The notes: generated by a model from the letters alone, not told the origin. A stretch of DNA of 64,000 nt from Streptomyces lanatus (GCF_014655715.1 NZ_BNBM01000017.1:1-64000); one strand, 5' to 3'. Shown: positions 52,768 through 63,100, numbered from the stretch's first letter. Program-made: numbers and translations.

Positions 52768-53091
52768 TTATTCGGCCTGCTGAGACGCCTTCCTGCTGGT
52801 GACGGCCTCGATGATCGGCGCGAGCTTGCTGGGCTTCCACACGAGGTCGTAGCTCGTCTGGGAGGCCGCGAGCACGCCGAGGACGGTGACCGTGGTCAGC
52901 TTGCCGTGCTGGAACTGGTCCCAGCCGCCGTCCCCCGCCACGGCGACGATGCCGGCGACGAGCGCGGCCACGACCGCGACGACCTTCTTGTACCTCGCCG
53001 ACCAGGCGGGGCGCTGCACGACTGCGGTGAGCAGCGGGAGCACAGCGCCGACCTGGACGCCGGTGGACAGGGATTCGAGTGTTGCTGACAT
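52768..53091 (-). CDS. Holin-like membrane protein
   Basis: A 107-residue protein with two hydrophobic segments (about residues 11-26 and 36-54) and a Lys/Arg-containing tail (IEAVTSRKASQQAE). Size, topology and position after the tail genes fit a phage holin that opens the membrane for the endolysin. The ATG at 53091 with GAAGGGC upstream is chosen over the longer low-complexity frame. Not confirmed by a signature motif. Confidence 0.65.
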   Translation of the reverse strand: MSATLESLSTGVQVGAVLPLLTAVVQRPAWSARYKKVVAVVAALVAGIVAVAGDGGWDQFQHGKLTTVTVLGVLAASQTSYDLVWKPSKLAPIIEAVTSRKASQQAE

Positions 53092-53142
53092 GGGGTTGCC
53101 CTTCATGCGGGGTTTGCGTGATGGGCGGACTGTGCGTGTGGC

Positions 53143-53165
53143 CGACGCCTTACGTCGCGTCGTCG
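53143..53165 (-). repeat. Junction stem-loop, copy C
   Basis: CGACG...CGTCG (5 bp) enclose ACGCGACGTAA (minus strand). The TAA stop codon of the coiled-coil protein is inside the core. Confidence 0.55.
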
Positions 53166-53575
53166 CCCAGGTCCTCGGCGATCTCCCGTGGCGGGGCCGG
53201 GGCGGGGCGCTCGTAGAGCTTGACGACCAGGGCGCGGAGCTGGTGGATGTAGTCGACGGCCGCGGCCTTCCAGCGCCTCCACTGCCTCTGTTCTTCCTCC
53301 AGGCGCTCGACGCGGTTCTCAAGCGTGGTCACCCGCTCCAGCGTCTTAGCGTTCGTCTCGCGCTGCTGCTCGAGGAGCTGGGTGAAACCGTTCGTCACCG
53401 TCTGTACGGACGTCACGAACGTGGTGGCCTCCGCCGTCTCCGCTTCGGTCTCGGTACGGCGGTTGTTCTGGCGGTACACCATCCAGGCCCCGCCCAGCAC
53501 GCCCGTCATGCCGAACAGTGGGCTGAGGACAGGCGCCAGAGAGATGAGCCACTGCATGAGCGCTTCCTCGGTCAT
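53150..53575 (-). CDS. Membrane protein with coiled coil, lysis-cassette type
   Basis: A 141-residue protein: an N-terminal membrane segment (LISLAPVLSPLFGMTGVLGGAWMVY, in parts) and a long coiled coil (NAKTLERVTTLENRVERLEE). Such proteins accompany holins in actinophage lysis cassettes. Its stop codon TAA lies inside junction-repeat copy C. Confidence 0.7.
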   Translation of the reverse strand: MTEEALMQWLISLAPVLSPLFGMTGVLGGAWMVYRQNNRRTETEAETAEATTFVTSVQTVTNGFTQLLEQQRETNAKTLERVTTLENRVERLEEEQRQWRRWKAAAVDYIHQLRALVVKLYERPAPAPPREIAEDLGDDAT

Positions 53576-53694
53576 CGGTCGTCAGGTTGGGGTACGCGGG
53601 AGCCGAGGCCTGAGTAGGCATGCGGCTCCCCTCGTTCCGAACAGTGCACGGCCGCTGCGCTTGTGTCCTGGACGCGGTAACTGCCCCTACCGTC

Positions 53695-53898
53695 CTACTG
53701 GGTTGCAGACTCCTCGTACGGCACGAGATCCGTGATCGGCTGGCCGCACGGCATGCACATCCCCCGGTAGATGGGGGGCTCGGCGTTGGCGTAGTAGGTG
53801 CCGACGCACGGTTCTCCCTCGGCCGGGCAACCAGCGGTGTGGCAGGTCGCCACCATGATCGCGGCCTCGGGTTCCACTTCGTCGTCCAGTGCTGCCAT
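53695..53898 (-). CDS. Small Cys-rich (zinc-knuckle-like) protein
   Basis: A 67-residue acidic protein with Cys in CHTAGCPAEGEPC and a CMPC pair, four or five potential zinc ligands. Located 3 bases after the tail fibre stop, in the late operon. Function unknown. Confidence 0.65.
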   Translation of the reverse strand: MAALDDEVEPEAAIMVATCHTAGCPAEGEPCVGTYYANAEPPIYRGMCMPCGQPITDLVPYEESATQ

Positions 53899-53901
53899 TG
53901 G

Positions 53902-56829
53902 CTAGTCCTCTCCGATGATCATCCAGTTGACGACGGTGTTCGTGGTGTTGGTGCGAGTCACCCAGATCGTGAGTCCCGAGGACGACACCGAGGACACGCC
54001 GACGCCGGTCACCTGCGTGCCGGGCACGGTGGTGTTGACCGTGGCGAACGCGCGGAAGTTCGTGCCCTTGATGTTGCCTCCGGACAGGGTGACCGAGGTG
54101 GGGATGTTCGCCACGGGGTTGATCGTGACTTGCCCGAGGCTGATGTTGTCCGCGCGGAAGACCCCGGCCGCGCGGATGCTTGCGCCGGTGATGGTGGCCG
54201 CGCCGGTGCTGCCGGCGCTCAGACTGGCCGTGTCCTTGCTGAGGTACAGGCGGCCACCCACGGGGGAACCATTCGACGCGACGACCCTCTCGGCCGTGTA
54301 GAAGTCGTTCCCGAAGAACGTCCGCCATCTGTAGATGGTGCCCGCATCGTTGAACGTGCCGCTGTTGACGCCGATATTGGCATCCGCGGCAGAGGAGCCG
54401 GAGACGTTGATGAACGCCTTGTTCGTACCGTCGTCGGACGTCCAGTAGATGAACGGGTAGGCGTCGTTCGGTTCAATGCCGATCTTGTTCCCGCCCGTGC
54501 CATAGCCGGTGAGGTTCGAGGCGTTCATCACGACGCGCGGGCCGGAGGCTGCAGTCTGAATCGTCGCGCCGGTGATCGTCTTTCCGTTGATCGCGTTGGC
54601 GTCGAGCTTCTCGGCCGTGATCGCACCGGCGGCGATGTGCGTGGCGTCGATTACCCCTGCTGCAATCTTGGTCGCGGTGATGGCGTTCGCAGCGATCTTG
54701 TCCGCCGTCACGGCCAGGGCGTCGAGCTTGTCCGTGGTGACCGCCAGGGCGGCGATCTTCTCGGCGGTCACTGCGAGCGCGGTCAGCTTGTCGGTGGTGA
54801 CGGCCCCGGCGAGGAGTTTGGGTGTGGTGATCGCCCCGTCGGCGATCTGCACCCCGGCTATGACGGGGCGTACGGCAGCGTTGTCGAACCGCACGGCGCC
54901 GACCGACGCCTGGAAGGACTCAGTCCAGATGGACGCCTGCACGGTGTTGGCGGGCGCGGTGACTGTGTTGGTGATGCGGTTCCAGGTGCTTCCTCCGATC
55001 ACGGGCGTGGACGCCTGAGCGACGCCCCAGCCGAGGGTGGCGCCGGCGGAGTCCTCCCACCGGGCGTAGAACTTCACGATGGCGGTGGCGGTGTAGTCGC
55101 TGGAGGTCAGGTAGTCGAAAGCCAGATAGAGCTGGTCGCCGGCCAGGATCGGAATGGTGGTGATCTTCAGGGAGCGTGTTGTCTCTGATGCGGCGGCCGC
55201 GTTGAGTTTCAGGGACTTGGCGGACCCATTGCCCGTGGTGTCGATCGAGAAGTTCGCGTTCCCAGACACCAAGTTCGTGCTGTAGGCGCCCTCGAAGGAG
55301 GGATCGGGCAAGATATTGGAGCCGCCAACGACGGTCAGCTTCTCCGTCGTAATGGCTCCGGCCGCGATCTCGGCAGCGGTCACCGAGTTGGCCGCGATCT
55401 CCCGGCCTGTGACTGCGTCCGCAGCGATCTTCCCTGCAATCACTGCGTCCGCCGCAATCGCCGCCGCGGTGACGGAACCCGTGACCAGGTTCGTGGAGTT
55501 GACGACACCGGTGCGCAGGGACTCGATGACGAAGGCGTCGACCTCCATCACGGCAGCCGTGGACCGGCCGAAGTTGAGCCAGGCCGTTGGCCGCAGGAAC
55601 CGCACGTTCGCGTGTGTGCTGCCGGGCAGCCGAGGGTCGGTGTTCGGCCCGGCCGGGGCTGTGGCACCTACGACGGCGTGCCCCTGGATATAGCCGACGT
55701 ACACCTTCCAGCCGTCGCTGACGCTGAGTGTGCCGCCGTTGCTGGCGCAGTAGTGCTGTGTCGTTGTGGCTGCGGCACCGGCTCGGTTGACGAGTGTCAC
55801 GCCGTCCTCGGCAACTCCGACCACGCCGAGGTACACCGTGGCCGGGCCGGCACTGTCCTGTGCGGTTGCCCGTACACGGATCATGACCCGGTACAGGGTG
55901 TCCGCGTCCTGAGAGACCAAAGCTCCACCCGCGAGGTGCACATCGCCGGTTGCGGTGAGCAGCCCTCCGCCTGAGGGGGTTCCGGTGGGGTCCAGGGCGA
56001 TCTGCCAGGTGGCACCGCCAGCGCTGGAAAGCTGTTGCCAAGCGGCGGGGTCACGGAATAGGTCGACGTACCGCTGGGTGGCGCTGTCGCCAAGTGGCCC
56101 ACCGAGCGCGTTCAGCGTGACCGCGCCCGCGGCGAGCGCAGCCTGGGTGACGGAGTTCGCGGCCAGCTTCTCGGCGAGGACCGCGCCGTCGGCGAGCGCG
56201 GTGGTGCCAACAGCTCCCAGAGCGATCTTCGCGGCGGTCACGGCGCCCTGGGCGAGCTTGACCTCGGTCACGATGCCGTCGACCAGGTCTTGGGGCACGG
56301 CCTGCCGGGGCTGGCCTTGTACGGCAACCGATGGGGGGCCGGTGAGGGAGCCGGTGTTCTGGCCGACCAGGCGTACCCACACGGTGCTGTAGCCCTCGAT
56401 GGCGATCGTCACCGTGCCACCGAGCGGGGCTGTGATGGTGGCGACATGCGTGGTCAGGTCTGGCGTGAACTCCGCGGTCGTGCCGACGTGGACTTGGACG
56501 AGGGAGAAGTCCGTGGGGGTGGTGTAGGCGTCATCCCATAGCCCGTCCCAGCCGACGAGGAGGCCGGCGAGTACGGCCTCGACAGTCGGGGCGGTCGGCG
56601 TCGGGGGCGGGGTGGTGTTAACCGGGACCAGAGCGACACCGCCATCGGGCTGCACGCCGACGCTGCCCTTGAGGACGCCCTCGTCGTCGTAGATGTCGAG
56701 GGAGCCGCCCTCGATGCTCGTGTAACTGGCCTGGGTGGTCCGCTCCAGCGCCTTTAGGCGCCGGTCGTAGTCATCGAGCAACTGCGCCAGGCGCTTCGCA
56801 TCGGTCTGATCGTCGAGGAAGTTCGCCAT
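53902..56829 (-). CDS. Tail fibre / minor tail protein with decapeptide coil repeats
   Basis: A 975-residue protein. The N-terminus has a short coiled coil (LAQLLDDYDRRLKALERTTQ). A fibronectin-like part (about 75-165) follows. Two blocks of roughly 10-residue repeats (ITAEKL/VTADKIAA type) lie near 195-235 and again across 450-500 and 660-760; they probably form trimeric fibre shafts. A lectin-like domain (about 510-655) and a C-terminal beta-rich tip follow. Receptor binding is the likely job. Confidence 0.85.
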   Translation of the reverse strand: MANFLDDQTDAKRLAQLLDDYDRRLKALERTTQASYTSIEGGSLDIYDDEGVLKGSVGVQPDGGVALVPVNTTPPPTPTAPTVEAVLAGLLVGWDGLWDDAYTTPTDFSLVQVHVGTTAEFTPDLTTHVATITAPLGGTVTIAIEGYSTVWVRLVGQNTGSLTGPPSVAVQGQPRQAVPQDLVDGIVTEVKLAQGAVTAAKIALGAVGTTALADGAVLAEKLAANSVTQAALAAGAVTLNALGGPLGDSATQRYVDLFRDPAAWQQLSSAGGATWQIALDPTGTPSGGGLLTATGDVHLAGGALVSQDADTLYRVMIRVRATAQDSAGPATVYLGVVGVAEDGVTLVNRAGAAATTTQHYCASNGGTLSVSDGWKVYVGYIQGHAVVGATAPAGPNTDPRLPGSTHANVRFLRPTAWLNFGRSTAAVMEVDAFVIESLRTGVVNSTNLVTGSVTAAAIAADAVIAGKIAADAVTGREIAANSVTAAEIAAGAITTEKLTVVGGSNILPDPSFEGAYSTNLVSGNANFSIDTTGNGSAKSLKLNAAAASETTRSLKITTIPILAGDQLYLAFDYLTSSDYTATAIVKFYARWEDSAGATLGWGVAQASTPVIGGSTWNRITNTVTAPANTVQASIWTESFQASVGAVRFDNAAVRPVIAGVQIADGAITTPKLLAGAVTTDKLTALAVTAEKIAALAVTTDKLDALAVTADKIAANAITATKIAAGVIDATHIAAGAITAEKLDANAINGKTITGATIQTAASGPRVVMNASNLTGYGTGGNKIGIEPNDAYPFIYWTSDDGTNKAFINVSGSSAADANIGVNSGTFNDAGTIYRWRTFFGNDFYTAERVVASNGSPVGGRLYLSKDTASLSAGSTGAATITGASIRAAGVFRADNISLGQVTINPVANIPTSVTLSGGNIKGTNFRAFATVNTTVPGTQVTGVGVSSVSSSGLTIWVTRTNTTNTVVNWMIIGED

Positions 56830-56856
56830 GGCCGCGGATGGTGAACGGCGGCCATG

Positions 56857-56876
56857 ACTAACGTCGCGTGCTCAGT
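56857..56876 (-). repeat. Junction stem-loop, copy D
   Basis: ACGCGACGTTAG on the minus strand, 2 bases after the stop of the upstream minor tail gene. Only a weak 5-bp stem (ACTGA/TTAGT, one G-T) can form. Confidence 0.5.
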
Positions 56877-58077
56877 AGTGGAAGGAGTCCGAGCGCCTCA
56901 AGGTGAGGGTGCAGCGGCCGTCCGCGCTGATCTCGTCGCCGATGATGCGGTGCCACACGTCGACGTCGCCGACCCATGGGACGTGCACCTGGACGCGGAT
57001 GTCGTCGCCCAGGGACCACGAGCCGAAGCGGGCGTTCGGGTGGTTCCAAATCTGGATGGCGGGGATCTGCAGGTTCGCGGTCCGGCCGGCGAGCTCCTTC
57101 TCCCCGCGGGTGCGCAGCGATTTGTCGGACGCCAGGGTCTTGTCGGTGACCGTGGCTACCCGGCGCAGGCGCCCGTCCGTCCTCGGGCGGTAGACCTGCG
57201 CCCGCTTCATCTTCTTGCCCTCGCCCTTGCCCAGGACGATGGCTTCGTTGGCGTAGTCGTCGCCCATCCCCTCGGGCTTGGCGATGGCGGCGATGTTCTC
57301 GCCGTCCATGAACCGCAAGTCGGTGCGCTTGCGGCCGAGGCGGGGCTTCCCCAGCCGGATGCGGTGGGTGATGGTGTTGCTCGTCGAGTTCGCCCACTCG
57401 TGGGTCTCGATCCAGTCGAACGGGGTCTGCGCAGTCAGGTTGTCGAGGACCTGGCCACAGTCGGGGTTGTCCCACCAGGCGAGTTCCCACGGGTCTTCGC
57501 CGTCAGAGGTGCCGAGCAGCTCGCCGAGGTCGTGGCTGTCGATGACGAGGCCGATGTCGCCGCCGGGTTTGCTCTGGACGTGGTTCCAGACGTGCCGGAA
57601 GCCGTCGAACATGTCGATCCGGGGCCCGCCGTACGGCTTTGGCGGGGGTGGGACCTTCTTCTTGCCCTTCTGCCCGTCGACCCAGCCGTCGTGATTCTTG
57701 TCCTTGCCTGCGTACGGATCCTTGGGGGTGATCTTCTTCCCCGAGATGATGTAGCTCTCGTACGGGATGCCGTGTGGGTAGCTGCTGAATCCCTCGCAGG
57801 CCACGGTGAATTGGGGCCCGTCGAACGACGTTTTCGTGACGATGCCACCCCATCGGATGTGCCCGTCGATCTCCAGATAGAGCTTGGTGCCCCACTCCTG
57901 CAGGATCGGCAGCCCGTCCGAGCCGATCATGCGTGAATACTCGGGGGTGATGGTCCCCGTCATGGCGCCCGGCCCGGAAAGATCCCGCTTGGGATTCGAC
58001 GTCAGGGCAAACGGAACCTCCCAGTCGACGATGTCCTCGCTGAGGGCACGCTGAGCGATGAACCGCCACCCCTCCAT
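56872..58077 (-). CDS. Minor tail / baseplate hub-like protein with EF-hand-like loop
   Basis: A 401-residue tail protein resembling siphovirus Gp37-like tail proteins: beta-rich N-terminus (FALTSNPKRDLSGPGAMTGT), a central insertion and a C-terminal NATIRFGSW-like NARFGSWSLGDDIRVQV. The insertion contains DKNHDGWVDG, a calcium-binding EF-hand/dockerin-like loop, inside a Lys-rich stretch. Its start overlaps the upstream gene stop (TGATG). Confidence 0.75.
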   Translation of the reverse strand: MEGWRFIAQRALSEDIVDWEVPFALTSNPKRDLSGPGAMTGTITPEYSRMIGSDGLPILQEWGTKLYLEIDGHIRWGGIVTKTSFDGPQFTVACEGFSSYPHGIPYESYIISGKKITPKDPYAGKDKNHDGWVDGQKGKKKVPPPPKPYGGPRIDMFDGFRHVWNHVQSKPGGDIGLVIDSHDLGELLGTSDGEDPWELAWWDNPDCGQVLDNLTAQTPFDWIETHEWANSTSNTITHRIRLGKPRLGRKRTDLRFMDGENIAAIAKPEGMGDDYANEAIVLGKGEGKKMKRAQVYRPRTDGRLRRVATVTDKTLASDKSLRTRGEKELAGRTANLQIPAIQIWNHPNARFGSWSLGDDIRVQVHVPWVGDVDVWHRIIGDEISADGRCTLTLRRSDSFHY

Positions 58078-59072
58078 CAGATCGCGTCCTCCGTCGGGTC
58101 CTCGACGAACTCGATGTCCGCGAAGACCGAGGCGCCGCCGTCTGCCTCAAGTACGCCGGTGCCAAGGCTGGTGTCCTGAGCGCCGCAGCCCTGGAGCACA
58201 AGGTCGTACACGTTGCCGCGCATGGAGGACGGGATGCTGATGTCGCCTCCGCCGATGAACGTGAACCGCTGGGCGCTGCCGACCCAGTCACAGTTGAAGT
58301 TCGTGATGGCCGTGGCTTGGGACCCCAGAACGGCCCGGAGGTGGCCGTACGAGTCCTTGGCGTTGCGCTGGTCGAGTCCTGCCCAGGTCGCAATGATCGT
58401 CGCCCTGGTGGCCCACTCGGGCACCTCGATGTCCCAGCGGGCGCCGTTGGGGAACTCCTCCCAGCTCGGGTACCTGGTGTTGCCCACTTCGTCGGGGGTT
58501 TCCCAGGTGCCTCGGAGTGCGCGAACAACCCGCCGCCGGCGGGGGTTCGCCATCTCCCGGAGGTCCTTGATCATGCTCTGGGTGATCGTGGACGTGTTCG
58601 CGGGAATGTCGATCCGGGCCAGGGTGATCGCCGAGTCCCCAGGGCGGACCTGCTTGACCCGCTTGGTGGTGTTCGGGACGCCGGAGACGATCCGAGTGAA
58701 GACGTACGGCCCGACCGCCGGGTCTGCCGGCTGATTCCACGTCTCGCCGAAGCTGTAGGGGTTCTCGATGCGAGCGATGACCAGGTCACTGCGCCCGCTG
58801 GCCCCGGTGGCGGCGACGTTCACCGTGTCGGCGCTGGGGAGCCGCGCGGCGTAAGCCTGATACGCGGCGCCCGCGGCCCGGTTGAGGATGGCGCAGGCCC
58901 CGGTTGTGACCTGGACAGAGGAGCCCGGGGTACTCAGGGCCCTCACCTGCAGATCAGAGTTGCCGATGATGCCCTCGGCACCGGCGAACGCGGCGTACGC
59001 CAGGAGCCGGGCCACCTCGGAGCTGTGCTCGGCGCCGCCTTCGGTGAACCAGGGCACGGAATCCCACGGCAT
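58077..59072 (-). CDS. Minor tail protein
   Basis: A 331-residue protein that begins MPWDSVPWFTEGGAEHSSEV, a common beginning of actinophage minor tail proteins. A beta-rich C-terminal half (RFTFIGGGDISIPSSMRGNV) looks like a receptor or carbohydrate-contact domain. Its leader GGAGGGAAGACAGTC precedes the ATG. Junction-repeat copy E lies between it and the distal tail gene. Confidence 0.75.
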   Translation of the reverse strand: MPWDSVPWFTEGGAEHSSEVARLLAYAAFAGAEGIIGNSDLQVRALSTPGSSVQVTTGACAILNRAAGAAYQAYAARLPSADTVNVAATGASGRSDLVIARIENPYSFGETWNQPADPAVGPYVFTRIVSGVPNTTKRVKQVRPGDSAITLARIDIPANTSTITQSMIKDLREMANPRRRRVVRALRGTWETPDEVGNTRYPSWEEFPNGARWDIEVPEWATRATIIATWAGLDQRNAKDSYGHLRAVLGSQATAITNFNCDWVGSAQRFTFIGGGDISIPSSMRGNVYDLVLQGCGAQDTSLGTGVLEADGGASVFADIEFVEDPTEDAI

Positions 59073-59120
59073 GACTGTCTTCCCTCCGCTGCTGTTACTG
59101 GGGTGCGGAGGCTGGATCCA

Positions 59121-59146
59121 GGCAGGGCTTAACGTCGCGTCCTGCC
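59121..59146 (-). repeat. Junction stem-loop, copy E
   Basis: GGCAGG...CCTGCC (6 bp) enclose ACGCGACGTTAAGC (minus strand), 11 bases after the distal tail gene stop. Confidence 0.75.
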
Positions 59147-59156
59147 GGGGCCCCGG

Positions 59157-60101
59157 TCACAAGTAGGGGTAGGCGTCGCGCCAGGCCACCGTCATGTAGG
59201 ACAGGCCGGTTGTGTCCGTGCCGCGTAGGACGAAGTCATGTCGGCCGACCGGCAGGAGCATGTCCGCCAGCCGCGGTGACGACCTGGTTAGGGTCCCCGC
59301 CGCGGAGGCGCCGCTGTTGCGGAGCACAGTTCGCACCCACGGCCGAGGGTCGATGGTCACGTACTGCCCCGCGGCGAGCGTCAGGTCGGTGAACGCGGCC
59401 TTCCAGCTCCCGACCACCTCGCATGCCGGATTGCTGATCGGCCCATAGATCCGGATCACGGGCCAGGTGGGTCGCTGGCCTCCGATGACGACCTCTCCGG
59501 GGATCTTGGTTGCTCCCGCGCCGGTCATCGTCAGAGGCGTCGTCAATGGTCCTACGAGCCCGCGGTGCGGGGGCGGGTTGAGGTGGACAGGGATGGTCTG
59601 CTCGGTGTCGTCGTACGCCGTGGAGTCGACGCAGGCGAAGGTGCACGCGACGGGTGTGTAGCCCTGCCTGGTGAGCTTGGACGAGGCAGGCGCGAACTTG
59701 CGGGGGCGCCCGTAGAAGCGGCGCGGCCGGCCACCCTGCGTGGTCCGCAGCACCGCGGGCGTCGCCATCCTCTTGCGGACCGCCTTGCCGTCCCATGCCT
59801 GGCCCATCACGGAAACGGCGTCGAGGTTGGCGTCATGGCGGCCGAGCAGCGTTGGGGCATCGTCCACCGTGTCGACGCCGACCTCGAACGTGATCGTGGC
59901 CTGGCCGCGGAAGTCCTCACCGAACCGAGCCCCATCCTCGTGGGGCATGGGAGTGTCCCCGGCGTCGACGTCGGCATAGGTGATCTCGTACGGCTCCAGC
60001 AGGTAGTAGCCGGACGCGACCGTGCCGAAGGTGAAGTTCGCGCCCGGGTGAACCCCGTTGGCGCTGTAGGAGAGGTTCCATTCGCCCTCACGGAGTGGCA
60101 T
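59157..60101 (-). CDS. Distal tail protein (Dit-like)
   Basis: A 314-residue protein of the phage distal tail type: MPLREGEWNLSYSANGVHPG then LLEPYEITYADVDAGDTPMP at the N-terminus and GTDTTGLSYMTVAWRDAYPYL at the end, following the tape measure gene in the usual siphovirus order. It forms the ring joining tail tube to baseplate. Its start overlaps the tape measure stop by 14 bases. Confidence 0.75.
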   Translation of the reverse strand: MPLREGEWNLSYSANGVHPGANFTFGTVASGYYLLEPYEITYADVDAGDTPMPHEDGARFGEDFRGQATITFEVGVDTVDDAPTLLGRHDANLDAVSVMGQAWDGKAVRKRMATPAVLRTTQGGRPRRFYGRPRKFAPASSKLTRQGYTPVACTFACVDSTAYDDTEQTIPVHLNPPPHRGLVGPLTTPLTMTGAGATKIPGEVVIGGQRPTWPVIRIYGPISNPACEVVGSWKAAFTDLTLAAGQYVTIDPRPWVRTVLRNSGASAAGTLTRSSPRLADMLLPVGRHDFVLRGTDTTGLSYMTVAWRDAYPYL

Positions 60102-63100
60102 GCGCGCCTCCTCGTCGGATACGGCGCAGTTCGAACAGGGCGTCGTTCAGGGCGTCGCCCGGCGACATTGGCGCACCGGTCATGGTCAGGTTCAGGTCTC
60201 CGCCGACGAGCGCGCCGGCCGCGGCCGGCGCGATGCTCGACCTGGTGCGGGCAGTGGCTTGGGTCGAGGTGCGGACGGCACCGGACGCGTACTGGCGGAG
60301 GGCGCCCTGGGCGAAGTACACGACCTGGCCACCGAACATCTCCGCGACCTTCTCGAGGATTGCCTTGCTGCGCTTGCGCTTGCTGGGCGCCAAAGGGAGG
60401 TAAGCCTCCCCTTGAGTCTCCGGCTCATTCCATATGCGTATTTCACCCGGCTTTCCGATCTGTGCGATGTGCCGTTCGGCACCGGCCGTGAACGCCTTGA
60501 TCCGGTTGGTGGCCGCGCGGATGCCGCCGTTGGCGTAGTGGACGATCCCGCCGTCGGCATGTGTGCGGACCACGGACGGCTTTCCGGATTCGCTGTACTG
60601 GACGGTGACATGAACGGTCCGCCCAGTGAGACCGTTGATCTTGTCCTGGATCCGCTGGACTTGGGCGAGCGGCGTGGCGTTCGGCGCGGTGATCTTTACC
60701 GTCTTGCCGCCCTTGTCGACGTTCTCGATCTTGTATCCGAGATCCTTCAACGCCTGCTGGGCGGTCTTCGTCGGGGCCTTGACGTCGATGGACTTGCCCT
60801 TGGGTAGACCCGCGACCTTGTCCTGCACGCTCTTGAGGTCGCCGGCTGCCTTCTGGATGATCGCCTGGACGGTGACCTTCTTCTTGTCCGGCGCGTTGGC
60901 GATGTCCTCGGCCAGGGCGGCGATGTTCACCCGCGCGCCGCCGGTCGGAGCGGTGACCGTGACCTTCTTGCTCCCGGGGACGCGCTGCACGGTGAAGCCG
61001 AGGGCCTCGAGCTGCTGACGGGCCGCCGTGGTAGGAGCCGTGATCGTGATCGACTTGCCCGGCTTGATGCTCTCGAGTTTGCTGCGCAGGCTGAGGATCT
61101 CGGCCGTCGCCTCTGGGATGCCCTGGGCGGTGACGAGGGTGGTGATGGTGTCCGGGACGAACCCCATCTGATCGGCGAGAGCCTTGGCCTCCGCCTTCGG
61201 AATGCCCATGTCCGTAGCGAGTTGGATGGCCTTCGCGCGGGCCTTCTCCATCGCTTCCTGGCCCTGGTCCATCGCGTCGGACATGGGCATCAGACCCTGT
61301 TCCCCGGCTTCCTTCGCTCGGGTGGCCACGGCCAGCATGCCGTCGCGCAGTTCCGTGAGCTGGGTGTTGAGGGTCTGGCCGTTCCTCGTCGAGGTCTTGA
61401 CCAGGTGGTCGTTTCCGACGAGGGCCTTGCCCCAGCCATCGGCCCGCTGGATGTTCCCCTTCATCGTGTCGTCGATCTGGAGCATCACCGCGTTGAGTTG
61501 GGCTTCTGCGTCGTGGAACGACTGCGTGTTCCCGTTGAGGGCGTCCAGTGCCCGCTTGAGGGCGTCGACCCGCTCGTCCGCGGACTTCGTCTTGTCGCCG
61601 AACGTCTGCACGGCGGCGCCGAGACGGTCGTACGCGGAGTTACCGGTGGTGCCGGAGTTGTTGATGGCGTTGGCGAGTTCCTTGTGCTTCTTCGCCGCGT
61701 CGTCGAGCTCGCCCTTCACGGTGCCGAGGGCGTCCTTCGCGCGGATCGCTGCGAGGCCCTCGTCGTCCCATCCCTTTGCCGCGCCCTGCGCAGTGGTGAT
61801 CCACTTCTCGTGATCGTCGGCGGTCTGCTGGAGCTGCTTCTGCAGCTCCCCGAGGGTGGTGCCCTGCCCGAGGTAGGCGTTCGTCAGATCCCCGAGGCTG
61901 ACTCCCGCCTTGCGCATCATGTCGACCAACTTGCCCTTGCCGTCGGCGAGCTCCGTGTCCTGCAGGAGCTGCGCGGCCTGAGCCCGGACGTTGGCATCGA
62001 TCGCACCGCCGGAGGCGACCAGGGCGTCCGTCAGGGACTGCACCCGATCCTTGTGAGCCTGGGTGGCGCGGGCCGCCTCCTCCTGCCGGGAGGCGAGCAG
62101 GCCGAGACCGATGGTGACGCCAGCAAGCGCAATACCGAGAGGGCCGCCCAAGGCCGAGGTGATACCGCCGATCGCGCGGGAGGCGACCCGGTTGGCCGCG
62201 CCAATCCCGCGCATGGCGCCGGTGAAGCGGTTCCCTTGTGCCGCAGCACCCGAGTAGGCGAGTCCCATCCGCTGCCACATGGTGATCTGCGGGCCGATGA
62301 CGCCGGGACCAAGACTGCCGCGCATCGTGGTTCCGAGCCCGCGCACGGAGGTCCCCGCGGCCGAGACGGAGGTACCGAAGCCCCGCAGCATTCCAGCGAC
62401 GCCGCTGATCACCTTGAGGGCGAGCATCGTGCCCAGGAACGTGGCCAGAACGGTGTTCGCACCCGGGATGATGCCCATCAGCGTGTTGAAGACCTCCAGG
62501 AGACCGGAGAAGGCCACCAGCAGTACACCGAGCCCACTACCGGCCGCGGCCAAGTTCCCGATCGCCGTGGCGATGTTCGAGATGACGCTGATGATCGCTG
62601 GACCGACGGTCTGGCCGAGGGCATTGAAGAACGTTCCCAGCGCGGGCATCAGTTCGGTGCGGATCTGCCGTACGAGGTCGGTGATCCCGCCGTCCTTCAT
62701 GGACCTGCCCAGTCCGCGCATCAGGTCGCCGAACAGCAGGTTGACCTCGTGGAAGGCGGGAGCAGCGTCTGAGAAAAACTGCTTCATCGCCTTCTGGCCG
62801 GCGCCGGAGTTGGTCCAGCGCTGGAACCGGAGCATGCTGCCCTCGAGGCCGTCGAGCAGCGCGTTGCCGGTGTCCATCGCGGCCTTGCCGACACCGCCGA
62901 GGCCCTTGATCAGGCTGACGGTGGTTCGGCCGAGCTGCGAGGCCTTGTCCCCTGCATGGTCGAGGAACTTGGCGAGGCTGCCGGTCTCCCGGCCAGCCTT
63001 CACGCTCGCGCGGAACCACTGGGTCATCCGCTCGCCGCCCTGGGCGACGCGCTCGACGAACGGGCCGCTGGCCACGAGGAAGTCCTTGGTGGCCGAACCC

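Noticed and set aside
61222..62772. Long rightward frame opposite the tape measure gene
   Set aside because: Gly/Val/Leu/Arg-biased antisense shadow of a well-supported gene.
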